Shown: positions 48,755 to 59,024, counted from the first letter of the stretch. The stretch: 64,000 bases of DNA from Flavobacterium cellulosilyticum (GCF_004349355.1 NZ_SMFK01000001.1:186001-250000), one strand, 5' to 3'. The notes: generated from the letters alone by a model not told the origin. Program-made: numbers and translations.

Positions 48755-49462
48755 ATGAAGTACAAAAGAATTCTTCTAAAATTAAGTGGTGAAGCATTAA
48801 TGGGCGATAGACAATATGGTATTGATCCAGTTAGATTAGGCGAATATGCTGATGAAATAAAAAAAGTGCATGCCAAAGGAGTAGAAATAGCAATTGTCAT
48901 AGGCGGAGGAAATATTTTTAGAGGTGTTGCCGGAGCTAGTGCAGGTATGGATCGCGTTCAAGGTGATTATATGGGAATGTTAGCAACCGTTATTAATGGT
49001 ATGGCATTACAAGGCGCACTTGAAGACAAAGGAATGAAAACCCGTTTGCAAACCGCATTGAAAATGGAATCAATAGCTGAACCCTATATCAAAAGAAGAG
49101 CAGATCGTCACCTTGAAAAAGGCAGAATTGTAATCTTTGGTGCCGGAACTGGAAATCCTTATTTCACCACTGATACAGCAGCTGTTTTAAGAGGTGTAGA
49201 AATTAATGCCAATGTGATTCTAAAAGGCACTCGTGTAGATGGCGTTTATGATTGTGATCCTGAAAAAAACAAATCGGCTATAAAATTTGACAGTATCAGT
49301 TTTGATGATGTTATTAAAAAAGGCCTGAATGTAATGGACTCAACAGCATTCACATTAAGTCAGGAAAATAAATTACCTATTGTCATATTTGACATGAATA
49401 AAGAAGGTAATTTGTTGAAAATTTGTGAAGGTGAAAATATTGGAACAGAAGTAAATATATAG
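48755..49462 (+). CDS. pyrH: UMP kinase
   Basis: Phosphorylates UMP to UDP, feeding UTP and CTP synthesis. The 235-residue protein is a bacterial hexameric amino-acid-kinase-fold enzyme: [16 protein letters not shown] at the N-terminus, [15 protein letters not shown] near 50-64, [21 protein letters not shown], and the C-terminal [23 protein letters not shown] activation and UTP inhibition are usual for the family. It is followed by frr after 70 bp that include a 16-bp-arm hairpin repeat. Confidence 0.97.
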   Translation: MKYKRILLKLSGEALMGDRQYGIDPVRLGEYADEIKKVHAKGVEIAIVIGGGNIFRGVAGASAGMDRVQGDYMGMLATVINGMALQGALEDKGMKTRLQTALKMESIAEPYIKRRADRHLEKGRIVIFGAGTGNPYFTTDTAAVLRGVEINANVILKGTRVDGVYDCDPEKNKSAIKFDSISFDDVIKKGLNVMDSTAFTLSQENKLPIVIFDMNKEGNLLKICEGENIGTEVNI

Positions 49463-49520
49463 TTAGCAGTGTTCAGTATTCAGTTTGCAGTAAAAACTGA
49501 ATACGGAACATTAATCACTT
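49461..49520. repeat. Repeat with hairpin between pyrH and frr
   Basis: GTTCAGTATTCAGTTT (49471-49486) and AAACTGAATACGGAAC (49494-49509) form a 16-bp stem with one mismatch and a 7-nt loop. It shares the CAGTGTTCAGTATTCAG vocabulary with 34489-34554 and with a stretch in leuS. Having no T run, it is not a simple terminator and could modulate the pyrH:frr ratio. Confidence 0.65.
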
Positions 49521-49532
49521 AACACAAAGAAT

Positions 49533-50096
49533 ATGACCGAAGAAATTGAATTTATTTTAGATAGTACGAAAGAATCGATGGAAGGCTCTATTGCCCATTT
49601 AGAAAAAGCATTCTTAAATATTCGTGCTGGAAAAGCATCTCCTGCTATGTTAGGAAGCGTATTTGTAGATTATTATGGATCTGCAACACCTCTTTCACAA
49701 GTTTCTAAAATTAGTGTTCCAGATGCAAGAACTATCACTTTGCAGCCTTTCGAAAAGAATATGTTGCACACGATAGAAAAGGCAATTATGATTGCCAATC
49801 TTGGATTTAATCCCATGAATAACGGAGATTTAATTATTATAAGCGTTCCGCCTTTGACAGAAGATCGCAGAAGAGATTTAGCCAAACAAGCTAAATCAGA
49901 GGCCGAAGATGCTAAAATCGGAATTAGAAATGTCCGTAAAGACGCAAATAATGAGATTAAAAAACTAGAAAAAGAAGGAACTTCCGAAGATATCTGCAAA
50001 AATGCAGAGGAAGAAGTTCAAAACTTAACCAATAGTTTTATAAAAAAAATTGATGAACATCTGGTTAATAAGGAAGCTGAAATTATGAAAGTTTAA
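49533..50096 (+). CDS. frr: Ribosome recycling factor
   Basis: Splits post-termination ribosomes together with EF-G. The 187-residue protein has the full RRF pattern: SMEGSIAHLEKAFLNIRAGKASPAML, VDYYGSATPLSQVSKISVPDARTITLQPFEKNM, PPLTEDRRRDLAKQAK, RNVRKDANNEIKKLEKEG. The order pyrH-frr is conserved in many bacteria. A terminator lies 22 nt after the stop. Confidence 0.97.
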   Translation: MTEEIEFILDSTKESMEGSIAHLEKAFLNIRAGKASPAMLGSVFVDYYGSATPLSQVSKISVPDARTITLQPFEKNMLHTIEKAIMIANLGFNPMNNGDLIIISVPPLTEDRRRDLAKQAKSEAEDAKIGIRNVRKDANNEIKKLEKEGTSEDICKNAEEEVQNLTNSFIKKIDEHLVNKEAEIMKV

Positions 50097-50117
50097 GCTA
50101 ACTTTAAAAAAAATACC

Positions 50118-50155
50118 AAATCCGTCTTGATTTATTTCTTGACGGATTTTATTTT
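50118..50155. terminator. Bidirectional terminator between frr and the antiporter gene
   Basis: AAATCCGTC and GACGGATTT form a 9-bp stem with a 14-nt loop and A/T-rich flanks on both sides. Confidence 0.7.
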
Positions 50156-51337
50156 TTATAGCGCATTTTCTTTATTTTCTTTTCCCGTAAGCATGAATCC
50201 AACCATCATTACAAAAGCTGTCAGGACAATTACTTGTATAATCAATGATCGATTGACCAATTCAGTTGTTTGAAATGCTGGAATAGACAAAAATAACAAA
50301 ATGGTAATCAAGCCTCTTGGAGCAACGAACAGCATTGGGTTTAGAGGGATTTTAACTATTTTTAAAAATATTGCTCTTATAAAAATCACTCCAACGGTTA
50401 TAGAAACTGACCAAATTATCGTTTTAGGATTAAGTAATTCTTTGGTTTCAATTAAAAACCCAAATAACAAAAAGAATAAGGTTCGTATCAAGAATGTAAA
50501 TTCAGTGGTCAACTCTCTAAATTTATGAACCTCCTTATTCAGTATTTCGGGTTTTAAGTTTTCAATGAATTTAAATCGTGTTAATTCATCTAGATTACCC
50601 ATAAATAATCCAAAAAACAAGATGAAAAGCAAGGCTGGTAAATGATACTCTTTTGAAACAAAATAGATCAATACAACCAAAATAATAATGGGAGCAAACT
50701 TTACTTGGTGTGTTATTTTACTCAATAAATAGGCAAGTCCTAGGTTTGCAGCAAAAGAAATTATAAAAATCACTACCAAGTCTAAAAAGAATTCTCCAAA
50801 AGTCATTGCATCAATTACAGCATGCAACGTAACAAAATTAAAAAAAAGCACGCCAAAAATATCCGATAAACTACTTTCATAAGTAATAAATTCTTTTTGA
50901 GATGGAATTAAATTTTTAGCACTAGTTATCGCAACAGCACTACTAATAACGGCAATAGGTATCGCATTTGCTAAACCATCTTTAAAAGAAACACTACCAT
51001 AATAATAAAAGACATACCCCAAACAAAAGCTTATTAAAAACATGGGTAAGAAAGCAACAATAATGGATTTTCCAACTAATGCCAATTTGGATCTTTTAAG
51101 TTCTAATTCAAGGGAACCTTCTAGCACAATTAAAATCAAACCCATTGTACCTATTAGCGGAAGAATTGGCATGAGATTTGGGATTGAAATTTTTAATAAA
51201 TCGGTACCCTGCTTCACAAACCACCCCAAGGTTAGCAATAATATGATTGATGGAATTTTAGTTTTCGACGATGTAATATCAAAAAAATAGGCTAAAAGCA
51301 ACAATATACAAACCGTTATAATTATAGATCCTGACAT
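50156..51337 (-). CDS. Cation:proton antiporter (CPA family)
   Basis: A 393-residue membrane protein with 11-12 helices of the Na+/H+ exchanger fold. Typical segments are LLTLGWFVKQGTDLL, LILIVLEGSLELELKRSK, GLANAIPIAVISSAVAITSAKNL (residues around the ion-binding crossing), TYESSLSDIFGVLFFNFVTLHAV with an S-D pair, and FVAPRGLITILLFLSIP. The ion (Na+, K+) is not decidable. There is no RCK or universal stress domain at the C-terminus. It converges on frr and stands alone. Confidence 0.88.
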   Translation of the reverse strand: MSGSIIITVCILLLLAYFFDITSSKTKIPSIILLLTLGWFVKQGTDLLKISIPNLMPILPLIGTMGLILIVLEGSLELELKRSKLALVGKSIIVAFLPMFLISFCLGYVFYYYGSVSFKDGLANAIPIAVISSAVAITSAKNLIPSQKEFITYESSLSDIFGVLFFNFVTLHAVIDAMTFGEFFLDLVVIFIISFAANLGLAYLLSKITHQVKFAPIIILVVLIYFVSKEYHLPALLFILFFGLFMGNLDELTRFKFIENLKPEILNKEVHKFRELTTEFTFLIRTLFFLLFGFLIETKELLNPKTIIWSVSITVGVIFIRAIFLKIVKIPLNPMLFVAPRGLITILLFLSIPAFQTTELVNRSLIIQVIVLTAFVMMVGFMLTGKENKENAL

Positions 51338-51538
51338 TACTTAATTAAATTATTGATTCAATTTATATGAACAAATAAAATTATTGAAATCGCGTAAATA
51401 ATTTTATGTTGAAAAATTCAAATATATAAATTATAAAATTGGAAAGAATTATTCTAGTGATTTTAATACTTACAAAATTTCAACATAATTATTAGTTAAA
51501 TGTAATCCCACAAGTTTTCATAAGTCTCTAGTTTCTCT

Positions 51539-51546
51539 TACCTTTG
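51539..51546 (+). promoter_or_regulatory. -7 promoter element TACCTTTG of the RND exporter
   Basis: A match to TAnnTTTG 28 nt before the ATG at 51567. Confidence 0.55.
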
Positions 51547-51566
51547 CCGGTATTTTTAAAATAGAT

Positions 51567-53978
51567 ATGAAAAAGAAATTGAAAGTAGGATTCTGGGAAT
51601 TTATTGCTGGAATTGTACTCAAAAATAGAATTACAATACTCTTAATTATCCTGGCAATAACCATTTTTCTTGGTTTACAATGGAAAAACATCCGTTTCTC
51701 ATTTACTGAAGCCAACCTTCTCCCCGATAATCACATTGTCAATACTGAATACAACGAGTTTTTAAAGAAATTTGGCGAAGAGGGCAATCTTATCGTTGTA
51801 GCTGTTAAAGACAAAACTTTTTTTACGCCGAAAGCCTTTGGAGCTTGGAATAAATTAATGGCTGATTTTAAAAATCAAAAAGAAATTGATCTTGTAGTTT
51901 CAGTAAGTGATTTGAAAAAATTACAAAAAAACGAACAAAAAGAAACCTTTGAATTAGTCCCTTTTGTTGATCAAACCAGAATAAACAACACCAATTATCT
52001 CACTTCAGTCAAAACTGATTTATTTAAAAACATGCCTTTTTACGAAGGTTTATTGTTCAATAAAAAAAGTAAAACCATCCGTTCGGCGATATATTTAGAT
52101 AAAAAAATAGTAAATACAGCCCATCGTAAAGATTTTATCCTCAACTATTTTATTCCAAAAATAGAAGCCTACGAAAAAGAAACTGGCATCGATTTGCGTG
52201 TTTCTGGAATGCCTTACATTAGAACTTTGAATGCAAAAAGTATTGTTGACGAAATAAGTTTGTTTATAGGCGCTTCATTATTTATTACTTCATTAATCTT
52301 CTTTTTCTTTTTCCGATCTCACAGAGCTACATTAATCTCATTGGTAATTGTAATTATTGGCGTAATGTGGACTTTCGGTTTTTTAGGCTTATTCAATTAT
52401 GAAATTACTGTACTAACGGCAGTTGTACCTTCATTAGTAATTGTAATTGGAATTCCAAATTGTATCTTTCTAACCAATAAATACCAACAAGAATTTCTGG
52501 CTCATGGCAATAAAGCGCGCGCACTACAACGAGTAATTACAAAAGTAGGAACCGCAACATTAATGACTAATCTAACAACCGCTGCAGGTTTTGCTACTTT
52601 TATAATCACAAAAAGTGAATTATTGAAGGAATTTGGTATTGTCGCTTCGGTGAGTATAATGGCTTTATTCTTTTTGTGCTTGATTATTATACCCATTTAT
52701 TATAGTTATCAACCAATTCCAAAAGCCAAACATCTTGAACATTTAAATCGAAATTACACTCGAGTTTTAATGACTTGGATAGAAAAAATGGTGCGACAAA
52801 ACAAAACTCATGTCTACATTGTAGCTTTATTTTTATTTGTTATTAGTCTTTATGGTGCTTTCCAAATCAAAACATCGGGAAGTTTAATTGAAGACATGCC
52901 CCAAAAAACTGGTTTTTTCAAGGACATTCTGTTTTTCGAAAAAGAGTTTGATGGGATAATGCCTTTAGAAATCACTATCGATACCAAAAGAAAAAAAGGG
53001 GTAATGAAACTTTCTACTTTGAAAAAGATGGATGAACTTCAAAACACTATTGAAGAAATTCCAGAACTTTCAAAACCCATATCAATCCTAAATCTTGTAA
53101 AATATTCCAAACAGGCTTACTACAACGGAAATCCAGCGTTTTATGCGCTACCTACTGCTCAAGAGCAATCCTTCATTTTGAGTTATGCAAAAAATGCAAC
53201 AAAAAACACTCAAAAGAACATCATGAAAAGCTATGTGGACAGCACAGGTCAAACAGCCCGAATTACCACTTTTATGAGGGACATTGATACTGGAAACATG
53301 GGGAAAATTGAAAATAAACTCCAAGCCAAAATCAATAAAGTCTTCCCAGCTGATCGATACAAAGTCACGATGACTGGAAAAGCATTAGTTTTCGAAAAAG
53401 GCACAAAATACTTGTTAGACAACCTCGTTTCTTCCCTTCTTTTTGCCATTTTCTTGATTGCATTATTAATGGCTTTTATGTTCCGCTCTTTTATAATGGT
53501 GGTCGTTGCTATTATTCCTAATTTACTTCCTTTGATTATAACTGCTGGTCTTATGGGCTATTTTGGCATTCCCTTAAAACCCTCGACAATTTTAGTATTT
53601 AGTATCGCCTTTGGTCTTTCAGTCGACGACACCATTCACTTTCTTGCACAATACCGACAGGAATTAGTTAAAAACAATTGGAAAATAAAACGCTCTGTTT
53701 TTGCGACTTTAAAAGAAGCTGGTGTTAGTATGTTTTATACTTCTGTAGTTTTATTTGCTGGATTCTCTGTATTTTTATTATCCGATTTTGGCGGAACAGT
53801 CGCTTTAGGAGGATTAGTTGCCATCACTTTAGTGTTTGGAATGCTGTCCAACTTAATTTTATTGCCTTCATTGGTATTGACATTAAATAAAAAACTGGCC
53901 AACAAACAGGAATTCATCGAACCAAAAATAGATGTTTTGGATCACGGAGTAAATGATAATGAAGACAGTGACAAATAA
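51567..53978 (+). CDS. RND superfamily exporter of the MMPL/patched type
   Basis: An 803-residue membrane protein with two repeats, each of one helix, a large periplasmic loop and five helices. The N-terminal helix is ITILLIILAITIFLGL, the first loop starts RFSFTEANLLPDNH, and helices 2-6 include LTAVVPSLVIVIGIPNCIFLTNKY. The second half has PSTILVFSIAFGLSVDDTIHFLAQYRQEL, with aspartates in helix 4-like position. These members differ from AcrB (about 1040 residues) and export lipids, hopanoids or other hydrophobic compounds in known relatives. No membrane-fusion or outer-membrane partner is adjacent. Confidence 0.9.
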   Translation: MKKKLKVGFWEFIAGIVLKNRITILLIILAITIFLGLQWKNIRFSFTEANLLPDNHIVNTEYNEFLKKFGEEGNLIVVAVKDKTFFTPKAFGAWNKLMADFKNQKEIDLVVSVSDLKKLQKNEQKETFELVPFVDQTRINNTNYLTSVKTDLFKNMPFYEGLLFNKKSKTIRSAIYLDKKIVNTAHRKDFILNYFIPKIEAYEKETGIDLRVSGMPYIRTLNAKSIVDEISLFIGASLFITSLIFFFFFRSHRATLISLVIVIIGVMWTFGFLGLFNYEITVLTAVVPSLVIVIGIPNCIFLTNKYQQEFLAHGNKARALQRVITKVGTATLMTNLTTAAGFATFIITKSELLKEFGIVASVSIMALFFLCLIIIPIYYSYQPIPKAKHLEHLNRNYTRVLMTWIEKMVRQNKTHVYIVALFLFVISLYGAFQIKTSGSLIEDMPQKTGFFKDILFFEKEFDGIMPLEITIDTKRKKGVMKLSTLKKMDELQNTIEEIPELSKPISILNLVKYSKQAYYNGNPAFYALPTAQEQSFILSYAKNATKNTQKNIMKSYVDSTGQTARITTFMRDIDTGNMGKIENKLQAKINKVFPADRYKVTMTGKALVFEKGTKYLLDNLVSSLLFAIFLIALLMAFMFRSFIMVVVAIIPNLLPLIITAGLMGYFGIPLKPSTILVFSIAFGLSVDDTIHFLAQYRQELVKNNWKIKRSVFATLKEAGVSMFYTSVVLFAGFSVFLLSDFGGTVALGGLVAITLVFGMLSNLILLPSLVLTLNKKLANKQEFIEPKIDVLDHGVNDNEDSDK

Positions 53979-54139
53979 TTATAAAATTCATTTTTAGAAG
54001 TTTTCCATTTATTCGTTATAAACGAAGTATACTGGACTTCTATTTAATGAAAGTTTTTTGAAGTAATTCTTTGTGTTGAAAAAAGACACAAAAGGATTTT
54101 CACTTATATCGCGGTTACAAAACTATCAACAAAATCAAT

Positions 54140-54147
54140 TATATTTG
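54140..54147 (+). promoter_or_regulatory. -7 promoter element TATATTTG of asnS
   Basis: A match to TAnnTTTG 63 nt before the asnS ATG. The unit probably includes rpoN. Confidence 0.55.
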
Positions 54148-54209
54148 TAATTCGATTCGATTTCAATTGAAATTGATACTATAAAGTAAATTTAATTCCA
54201 TATTCAAAA

Positions 54210-55643
54210 ATGAAACACACTAGAGTTAAAGACTTACTAAATAGCGCAACCATACTTCAAACTATAAATGCAAAAGGTTGGGTTAGAACTTTTAGAAACA
54301 ATCAATTTATTGCGTTGAATGATGGTTCGACTATCAATAACATACAATGTGTCGTCGATTTTGAAAACACAGCCGAAGAAACGCTGAAAAGAATTACCAC
54401 TGGAGCAGCCGTTTCGGTTACTGGAGATTTAGTAGAAAGCAAAGGAGCGGGTCAAAAATATGAAATTAAGGTTTCAAAATTAGAGATTCTTGGCGATTCC
54501 GATGCAGAGAAATTCCCAATGCAACCAAAGAAACACTCGATGGAATTTTTACGTGAAAATGCACACTTGAGAGTTCGCACCAATGCTTTTGGAGCAATTA
54601 TGCGTGTTCGCTCCGTTTTATCGTTTGCTGTTCATAGCTATTTTCAACAAAAAGGCTTTGTATATGTCAACACGCCAATTATCACTGGAGCTGATGCTGA
54701 AGGTGCTGGAGAAATGTTTCAAGTTACTGCATTGCCATTAGACAATTTGCCTAAAACAGAGGAAGGCAACATCGATTATAAAAAAGATTTCTTTGGAAAA
54801 CACACCAATCTTACGGTTTCTGGTCAATTAGAAGGCGAAACTTTTGCCATGGCTTTAGGTCAGATTTATACTTTTGGACCAACCTTTAGAGCAGAAAACT
54901 CCAATACTTCACGTCATTTGGCGGAATTTTGGATGATTGAACCCGAAGTGGCTTTCAATGATTTGAATGACAATATGGACTTGGCCGAAGATTTTATCCA
55001 ATATGTGATTAAATACGCCATGGACAAATGTGGTGATGATTTAAAATTCTTGGAAAGTCGTTTATTAGACGAAGAAAAATCAAAACCACAAGCCGAAAGA
55101 AGTGAAATGGCCTTGTTAGAAAAATTGAATTTTGTTTTAGAAAACAATTTCAAAAGAGTATCTTACACTGAAGCAATCGACATTTTAAGAGATTGCACCC
55201 CAAATAAAAAGAAAAAATTTCAATATATCATCAACGAATGGGGTGCAGATCTTCAATCAGAACATGAGCGTTATTTAGTAGAAAAACACTTTAAAAGTCC
55301 CGTAATTCTGTTTGATTACCCAGCTAACATTAAAGCATTTTATATGCGTTTGAACGAAGACGGAAAAACAGTTCGTGCAATGGACATCCTTTTCCCAGGA
55401 ATCGGGGAAATTGTTGGAGGTTCACAAAGAGAAGAACGTTTTGACGTTTTGGTCGAAAAAATGAAAGCCTTAGGGATTGACGAAGAAGAATTATGGTGGT
55501 ATTTAGATACCCGAAGATTCGGAAGTGCCATGCACTCTGGTTTTGGACTTGGATTCGAAAGATTAGTGCTTTTTGTAACTGGAATGACGAACATTCGAGA
55601 CGTAATTCCTTTTCCAAGAACACCACAAAATGCAGATTTCTAA
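54210..55643 (+). CDS. asnS: Asparaginyl-tRNA synthetase
   Basis: A class IIb synthetase that charges tRNA-Asn. The 477-residue protein has an N-terminal OB-fold anticodon domain ([28 protein letters not shown]). Motif 2 is in [26 protein letters not shown], and motif 3 in [29 protein letters not shown]. This pattern separates it from AspRS. asnS precedes rpoN, as in other Flavobacteriia. The 92-bp gap holds a repeated AAAAGTTTAATGTTGTTT. Confidence 0.96.
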   Translation: MKHTRVKDLLNSATILQTINAKGWVRTFRNNQFIALNDGSTINNIQCVVDFENTAEETLKRITTGAAVSVTGDLVESKGAGQKYEIKVSKLEILGDSDAEKFPMQPKKHSMEFLRENAHLRVRTNAFGAIMRVRSVLSFAVHSYFQQKGFVYVNTPIITGADAEGAGEMFQVTALPLDNLPKTEEGNIDYKKDFFGKHTNLTVSGQLEGETFAMALGQIYTFGPTFRAENSNTSRHLAEFWMIEPEVAFNDLNDNMDLAEDFIQYVIKYAMDKCGDDLKFLESRLLDEEKSKPQAERSEMALLEKLNFVLENNFKRVSYTEAIDILRDCTPNKKKKFQYIINEWGADLQSEHERYLVEKHFKSPVILFDYPANIKAFYMRLNEDGKTVRAMDILFPGIGEIVGGSQREERFDVLVEKMKALGIDEEELWWYLDTRRFGSAMHSGFGLGFERLVLFVTGMTNIRDVIPFPRTPQNADF

Positions 55644-55735
55644 AAAGTTTAATGTTGTTTGAAAAAGTTTAATGTTGTTTAAAACACAGCAACCTTAAAC
55701 AATTAAACCTTTAAACCTTTAAACAAAAAATACAA
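55644..55735. repeat. Direct repeat AAAAGTTTAATGTTGTTT and CTTTAAAC units in the asnS-rpoN gap
   Basis: AAAAGTTTAATGTTGTTT occurs twice in tandem near 55643-55681, then AAACCTTTAAACCTTTAAAC just before the rpoN ATG. The partly complementary units (GTTTAAAG vs CTTTAAAC) could fold near the rpoN start. Confidence 0.6.
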
Positions 55736-57211
55736 ATGTTAAAACAATTTCTAAATCTTAAACTTACCCAAAAGTTATCTCCACAACAAATTCAGTTGAT
55801 GAAGTTAATTCAATTGCCTACACAAGCATTCGAACAACGTTTACTGGAAGAAATGAACGAAAATCCGGCTTTGGAAACGGGTGCAGAAGAGGATGAAAAT
55901 TACGATAATGACGAGTTCGACAACGATGACACCAACGATGAATTTGATGATTATGACGACAATGAAAACGAAGATACTAGCGATGTCAATATTGATGAAT
56001 ATTTAAGCGACGACGACACTCCAGATTACAAAACCCAAGCTAATAATTACAGTGATGATGACGAAGTACGTGAATCACCACTTGTTTCTCCAATTAGTTT
56101 TCACCAAGATTTAATCAATCAGTTGAATACTTTTATCTTGGATGATAAAGAGCGTGATATTGCAGAATTCCTTGTAGGAAGCATTGATGACATGGGTTAT
56201 ATAAGACGAAGCGTTCAAGATATAGTTGATGATATGGCCTTTACCCAAGGTATTTATACTGATGAAAAAACAGTCGAAACCATGTTGCACATCATTCATG
56301 AGTTAGAACCATCAGGAGTGGGTGCACGTGATTTGCAGGAATGTTTGTTACTGCAATTAAAACACAAAACACCAACTGAATATGTAGATTTGGCAATCGA
56401 CATTATCGAAAACCAGTTTGATGCTTTTACCAAAAAACATTACGATAAATTACTTCAGAAATACAATGTTTCGAATGAGCAACTCAAAACTGCTATTCAC
56501 GAAATAGAAAGACTGAATCCAAAGCCTGGCGGATCATTTACAGGAAACAATAAAATTACTGAAAATGTTGTACCCGATTTTTCTATTCGTATCGTTGACG
56601 AAGAATTGGTTTTAACGTTAAATGGAAGAAATGCTCCTTCTCTGCATGTTTCCAAAGATTATCAGGTTATGATGGAGACGTACAAAAGTTCTCGCGATAA
56701 ATCTAATGCTCAAAAAGATGCTGTGCAGTTTATCAAACAAAAATTGGATTCCGCAAAATGGTTTATCGACGCTATCAAACAAAGACAAGAAACATTGTAT
56801 GTAACGATGAATTCGATTATGCAATACCAACAAGATTATTTTCTTGAAGGTGATGAAACTAAGCTCAAACCAATGATTTTGAAAGATATTGCAGATTTAG
56901 TTGGACTCGACATTTCAACTATCTCTCGTGTGGCCAACAGCAAGTATGTAGAAACTCCTTATGGAACAAAACTGATTAAAGAATTTTTCTCGGAATCGAT
57001 GAAAAATGACCAAGGTGAAGATGTTTCGACACTTGAAATCAAAAAAATTCTACAAAACATAATTGAAGAAGAAGACAAACAAAAACCATTACCTGATGAT
57101 CAATTGGCCGAAATTCTTTTAGAAAAAGGCTACCCAATTGCAAGAAGAACCATTGCAAAATACAGAGAACAGTTAGACATCCCTGTTGCGAGAATGAGAA
57201 AAAAGATTTAA
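55736..57211 (+). CDS. rpoN: RNA polymerase sigma-54 factor
   Basis: A sigma factor that recognises -24/-12 promoters and needs an AAA+ activator. The 491-residue protein begins with the glutamine/leucine-rich region I (NLKLTQKLSPQQIQLMKLIQLP). A long acidic region II follows (residues about 45-110, nearly all D, E and N). Then come the core-binding domain (DLINQLNTFILDDKERDIAEFL) and the C-terminal DNA-binding domain with the RpoN box near RRTIAKYREQL and the upstream helix-turn-helix DLVGLDISTISRVANSKYVETPYGTKLIKEFFSE. The response regulator at 59980-61317 is a matching activator. Confidence 0.96.
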   Translation: MLKQFLNLKLTQKLSPQQIQLMKLIQLPTQAFEQRLLEEMNENPALETGAEEDENYDNDEFDNDDTNDEFDDYDDNENEDTSDVNIDEYLSDDDTPDYKTQANNYSDDDEVRESPLVSPISFHQDLINQLNTFILDDKERDIAEFLVGSIDDMGYIRRSVQDIVDDMAFTQGIYTDEKTVETMLHIIHELEPSGVGARDLQECLLLQLKHKTPTEYVDLAIDIIENQFDAFTKKHYDKLLQKYNVSNEQLKTAIHEIERLNPKPGGSFTGNNKITENVVPDFSIRIVDEELVLTLNGRNAPSLHVSKDYQVMMETYKSSRDKSNAQKDAVQFIKQKLDSAKWFIDAIKQRQETLYVTMNSIMQYQQDYFLEGDETKLKPMILKDIADLVGLDISTISRVANSKYVETPYGTKLIKEFFSESMKNDQGEDVSTLEIKKILQNIIEEEDKQKPLPDDQLAEILLEKGYPIARRTIAKYREQLDIPVARMRKKI

Positions 57212-57284
57212 GATTGTATATTTTAAAATCTTAGATTAAGAAATGTCAACAAGCGATATTTTGTTTAAACAATAGAAATTTACT

Positions 57285-57890
57285 TTGAAAAAAATCCTGC
57301 CTTTTTTCTCTTATATATTCCACCCCATATTCATTTCGGTGTATGCTGGAATGATTTATTTATATTTAAATAGTTCGTTTTTTACAACATTAGAAGGATT
57401 CTTCCTTTTACTTCAAATAGCTTTAATAACGATTCTTATTCCTATTCTCTGTTTCTTTTTATTGCGTACAGTTGGAAAAGTTGATTCCATAATGATGGCA
57501 ACTATTACACAACGTAAGTTACCATTAATTATTCAGTGTTTTTTGATTATATTATTAGTTAGAAAAACGGTTACAATAGAATATTATCCGGAATTGCATT
57601 TTTTCTTTTTGGCAGGATTATTAAGCACCGTCTTGGCAGTGGTTTTATTATTCTTTAAAATAAAAGCTAGTTTGCACATGATGGCCATTAGCTCCATAAC
57701 TATTTTTGTTATTGGATTAAGTATTCATTCACAAATGGAGCAAATTAATTTGATATTCTTTTTAGTGCTGATGAATGGTTTTGTAGCTGCCTCTAGATTA
57801 GAAATGAAAGCACATACCAACATTGAATTGGTTATTGGTTTTTTTTTAGGAATGCTTCCGCAAGTACTGTTAATGCAAATTTGGTTATAA
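57285..57890 (+). CDS. Polytopic membrane protein of unknown function
   Basis: A 201-residue protein with about six hydrophobic helices and few charges. The start is TTG at 57285, giving MKKILPFFSYIFHPIFISVY; the first ATG lies 22 codons later inside the first helix. Segments KLPLIIQCFLIILLVRKTV and SRLEMKAHTNIELVIGFFLGMLPQ show some likeness to PAP2-type phosphatase C-terminal parts, but the phosphatase signature is not complete, so no activity is claimed. It follows rpoN by 73 bp and its 3' end overlaps that of the converging porT by 6 bp. Confidence 0.75.
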   Translation: MKKILPFFSYIFHPIFISVYAGMIYLYLNSSFFTTLEGFFLLLQIALITILIPILCFFLLRTVGKVDSIMMATITQRKLPLIIQCFLIILLVRKTVTIEYYPELHFFFLAGLLSTVLAVVLLFFKIKASLHMMAISSITIFVIGLSIHSQMEQINLIFFLVLMNGFVAASRLEMKAHTNIELVIGFFLGMLPQVLLMQIWL

Positions 57891-58574
57891 AATGTAGAAC
57901 ATAATTCCAATATTCAATGCATTCATATCTATAGATTCCGTACTTGTTTTAGCGGTTTTAAATAAAGAATTTAAACCATAATACACATAAACATTTAAAG
58001 AATTATATCCCGTTGAAAGATACGCCCCGTAGTGCATTTTATTAAAATCTTTGTTATTAGAAACAATAATTTTACTGTTCGATTTATCATATACAGATCT
58101 ATCATAAAGTAAATAACCTAGCTTAAAACCCCCATAAATTCTCCAAAATTTATAACTTTCATACGTCGAGGATCTCCATCTAAATTCAAGAGGTACTTCT
58201 ACTAAAAAATGCGAAATTTTGTTTTTACGATAATCCGTACTAATTACTTCGTAAACAGGCGTAGTATTATTTAAAGTAACCGCTAAGTTTTGATTGTAGT
58301 TATTAATTGCAAATCCCAGTCCTGGTGCAATAGCAATTGTTCTTTTTTTGTTTATCGGCATGTCTCTTAAAAAGCCAAAAGATACACCTGGAGAGAATTT
58401 ATTCTGAGTTAAACCAGTAGGTTTATTTTGTAAAGTATTTAGTGTAAAACCAAAATAAAATTGATCTTCTCTATAAAGGGAATCAATTTTCTTGGTTGTC
58501 ACAACATCAACTGAATTTTGCGAGAAAACGTTGATAACTGAAAACAAAAGAAATATTTTAAGAAAGAATCGCAT
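57885..58574 (-). CDS. porT: Type IX secretion system outer-membrane protein PorT
   Basis: A 229-residue outer-membrane protein needed for the type IX secretion system that exports adhesins and enzymes and underlies gliding. It has signal peptide FLKIFLLFSVINVFSQN and barrel strands including SFGFLRDMPINKKRTIAIAPGLGFAINNY. The family markers are VEVPLEFRWRSSTYESYKFWRIYGGFKLGYLL and LNVYVYYGLNSLF, ending IGIMFYIL. In relatives porT neighbours ubiE; here the 633-bp region upstream holds no such gene. With gldD and gldE in this window, it points to a gliding bacterium with T9SS. Confidence 0.9.
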   Translation of the reverse strand: MRFFLKIFLLFSVINVFSQNSVDVVTTKKIDSLYREDQFYFGFTLNTLQNKPTGLTQNKFSPGVSFGFLRDMPINKKRTIAIAPGLGFAINNYNQNLAVTLNNTTPVYEVISTDYRKNKISHFLVEVPLEFRWRSSTYESYKFWRIYGGFKLGYLLYDRSVYDKSNSKIIVSNNKDFNKMHYGAYLSTGYNSLNVYVYYGLNSLFKTAKTSTESIDMNALNIGIMFYIL

Positions 58575-58864
58575 AATTAAATTTTGTGGGATAAAATTAC
58601 AAAAAAAATAGGCTTTTCGGGTTCAATAATTATAATATAAACGGTGGCATAGAATCATAAGTCACTGCTAAAAATTGATTCTTTATTTAAAGCTAGAATA
58701 AAATTAGTCTTTTTTAGTAATTTCGACCAAATCCCCACTACAAATTCTTTTTACACTTCTTTTTGACTTTCTGTCAAATAATATACGAGCGGTTAATCTA
58801 TAAAAAAGGTTCTACCATAAATAGTGTGGTTTTTTTAAATTTAAGATTAAATTTTAAATTCTAA

Positions 58865-58929
58865 ACCATTAAGAAATTTAAGATTCATTAAGCCATTATA
58901 CCTTAACGAATCTTAAATTTCTTAATGGT
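58865..58929. repeat. Near-perfect 28-bp inverted repeat
   Basis: Left arm 58865-58892 (starting ACCATTAAGAAATTTAAG) and right arm 58902-58929 (ending AAATTTCTTAATGGT) are complementary at 27 of 28 positions with a 9-nt loop. The size exceeds a usual terminator and resembles a small palindromic mobile or RNA-structure element. Confidence 0.8.
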
Positions 58930-59024
58930 CAGTTTGTTTTTATGCTTTATTTATTAATAGTCCCTATTTGATATAACCCACTCAATTCGTGGTAATACCA
59001 TAACAATTTAGCTATGATGGGTAA

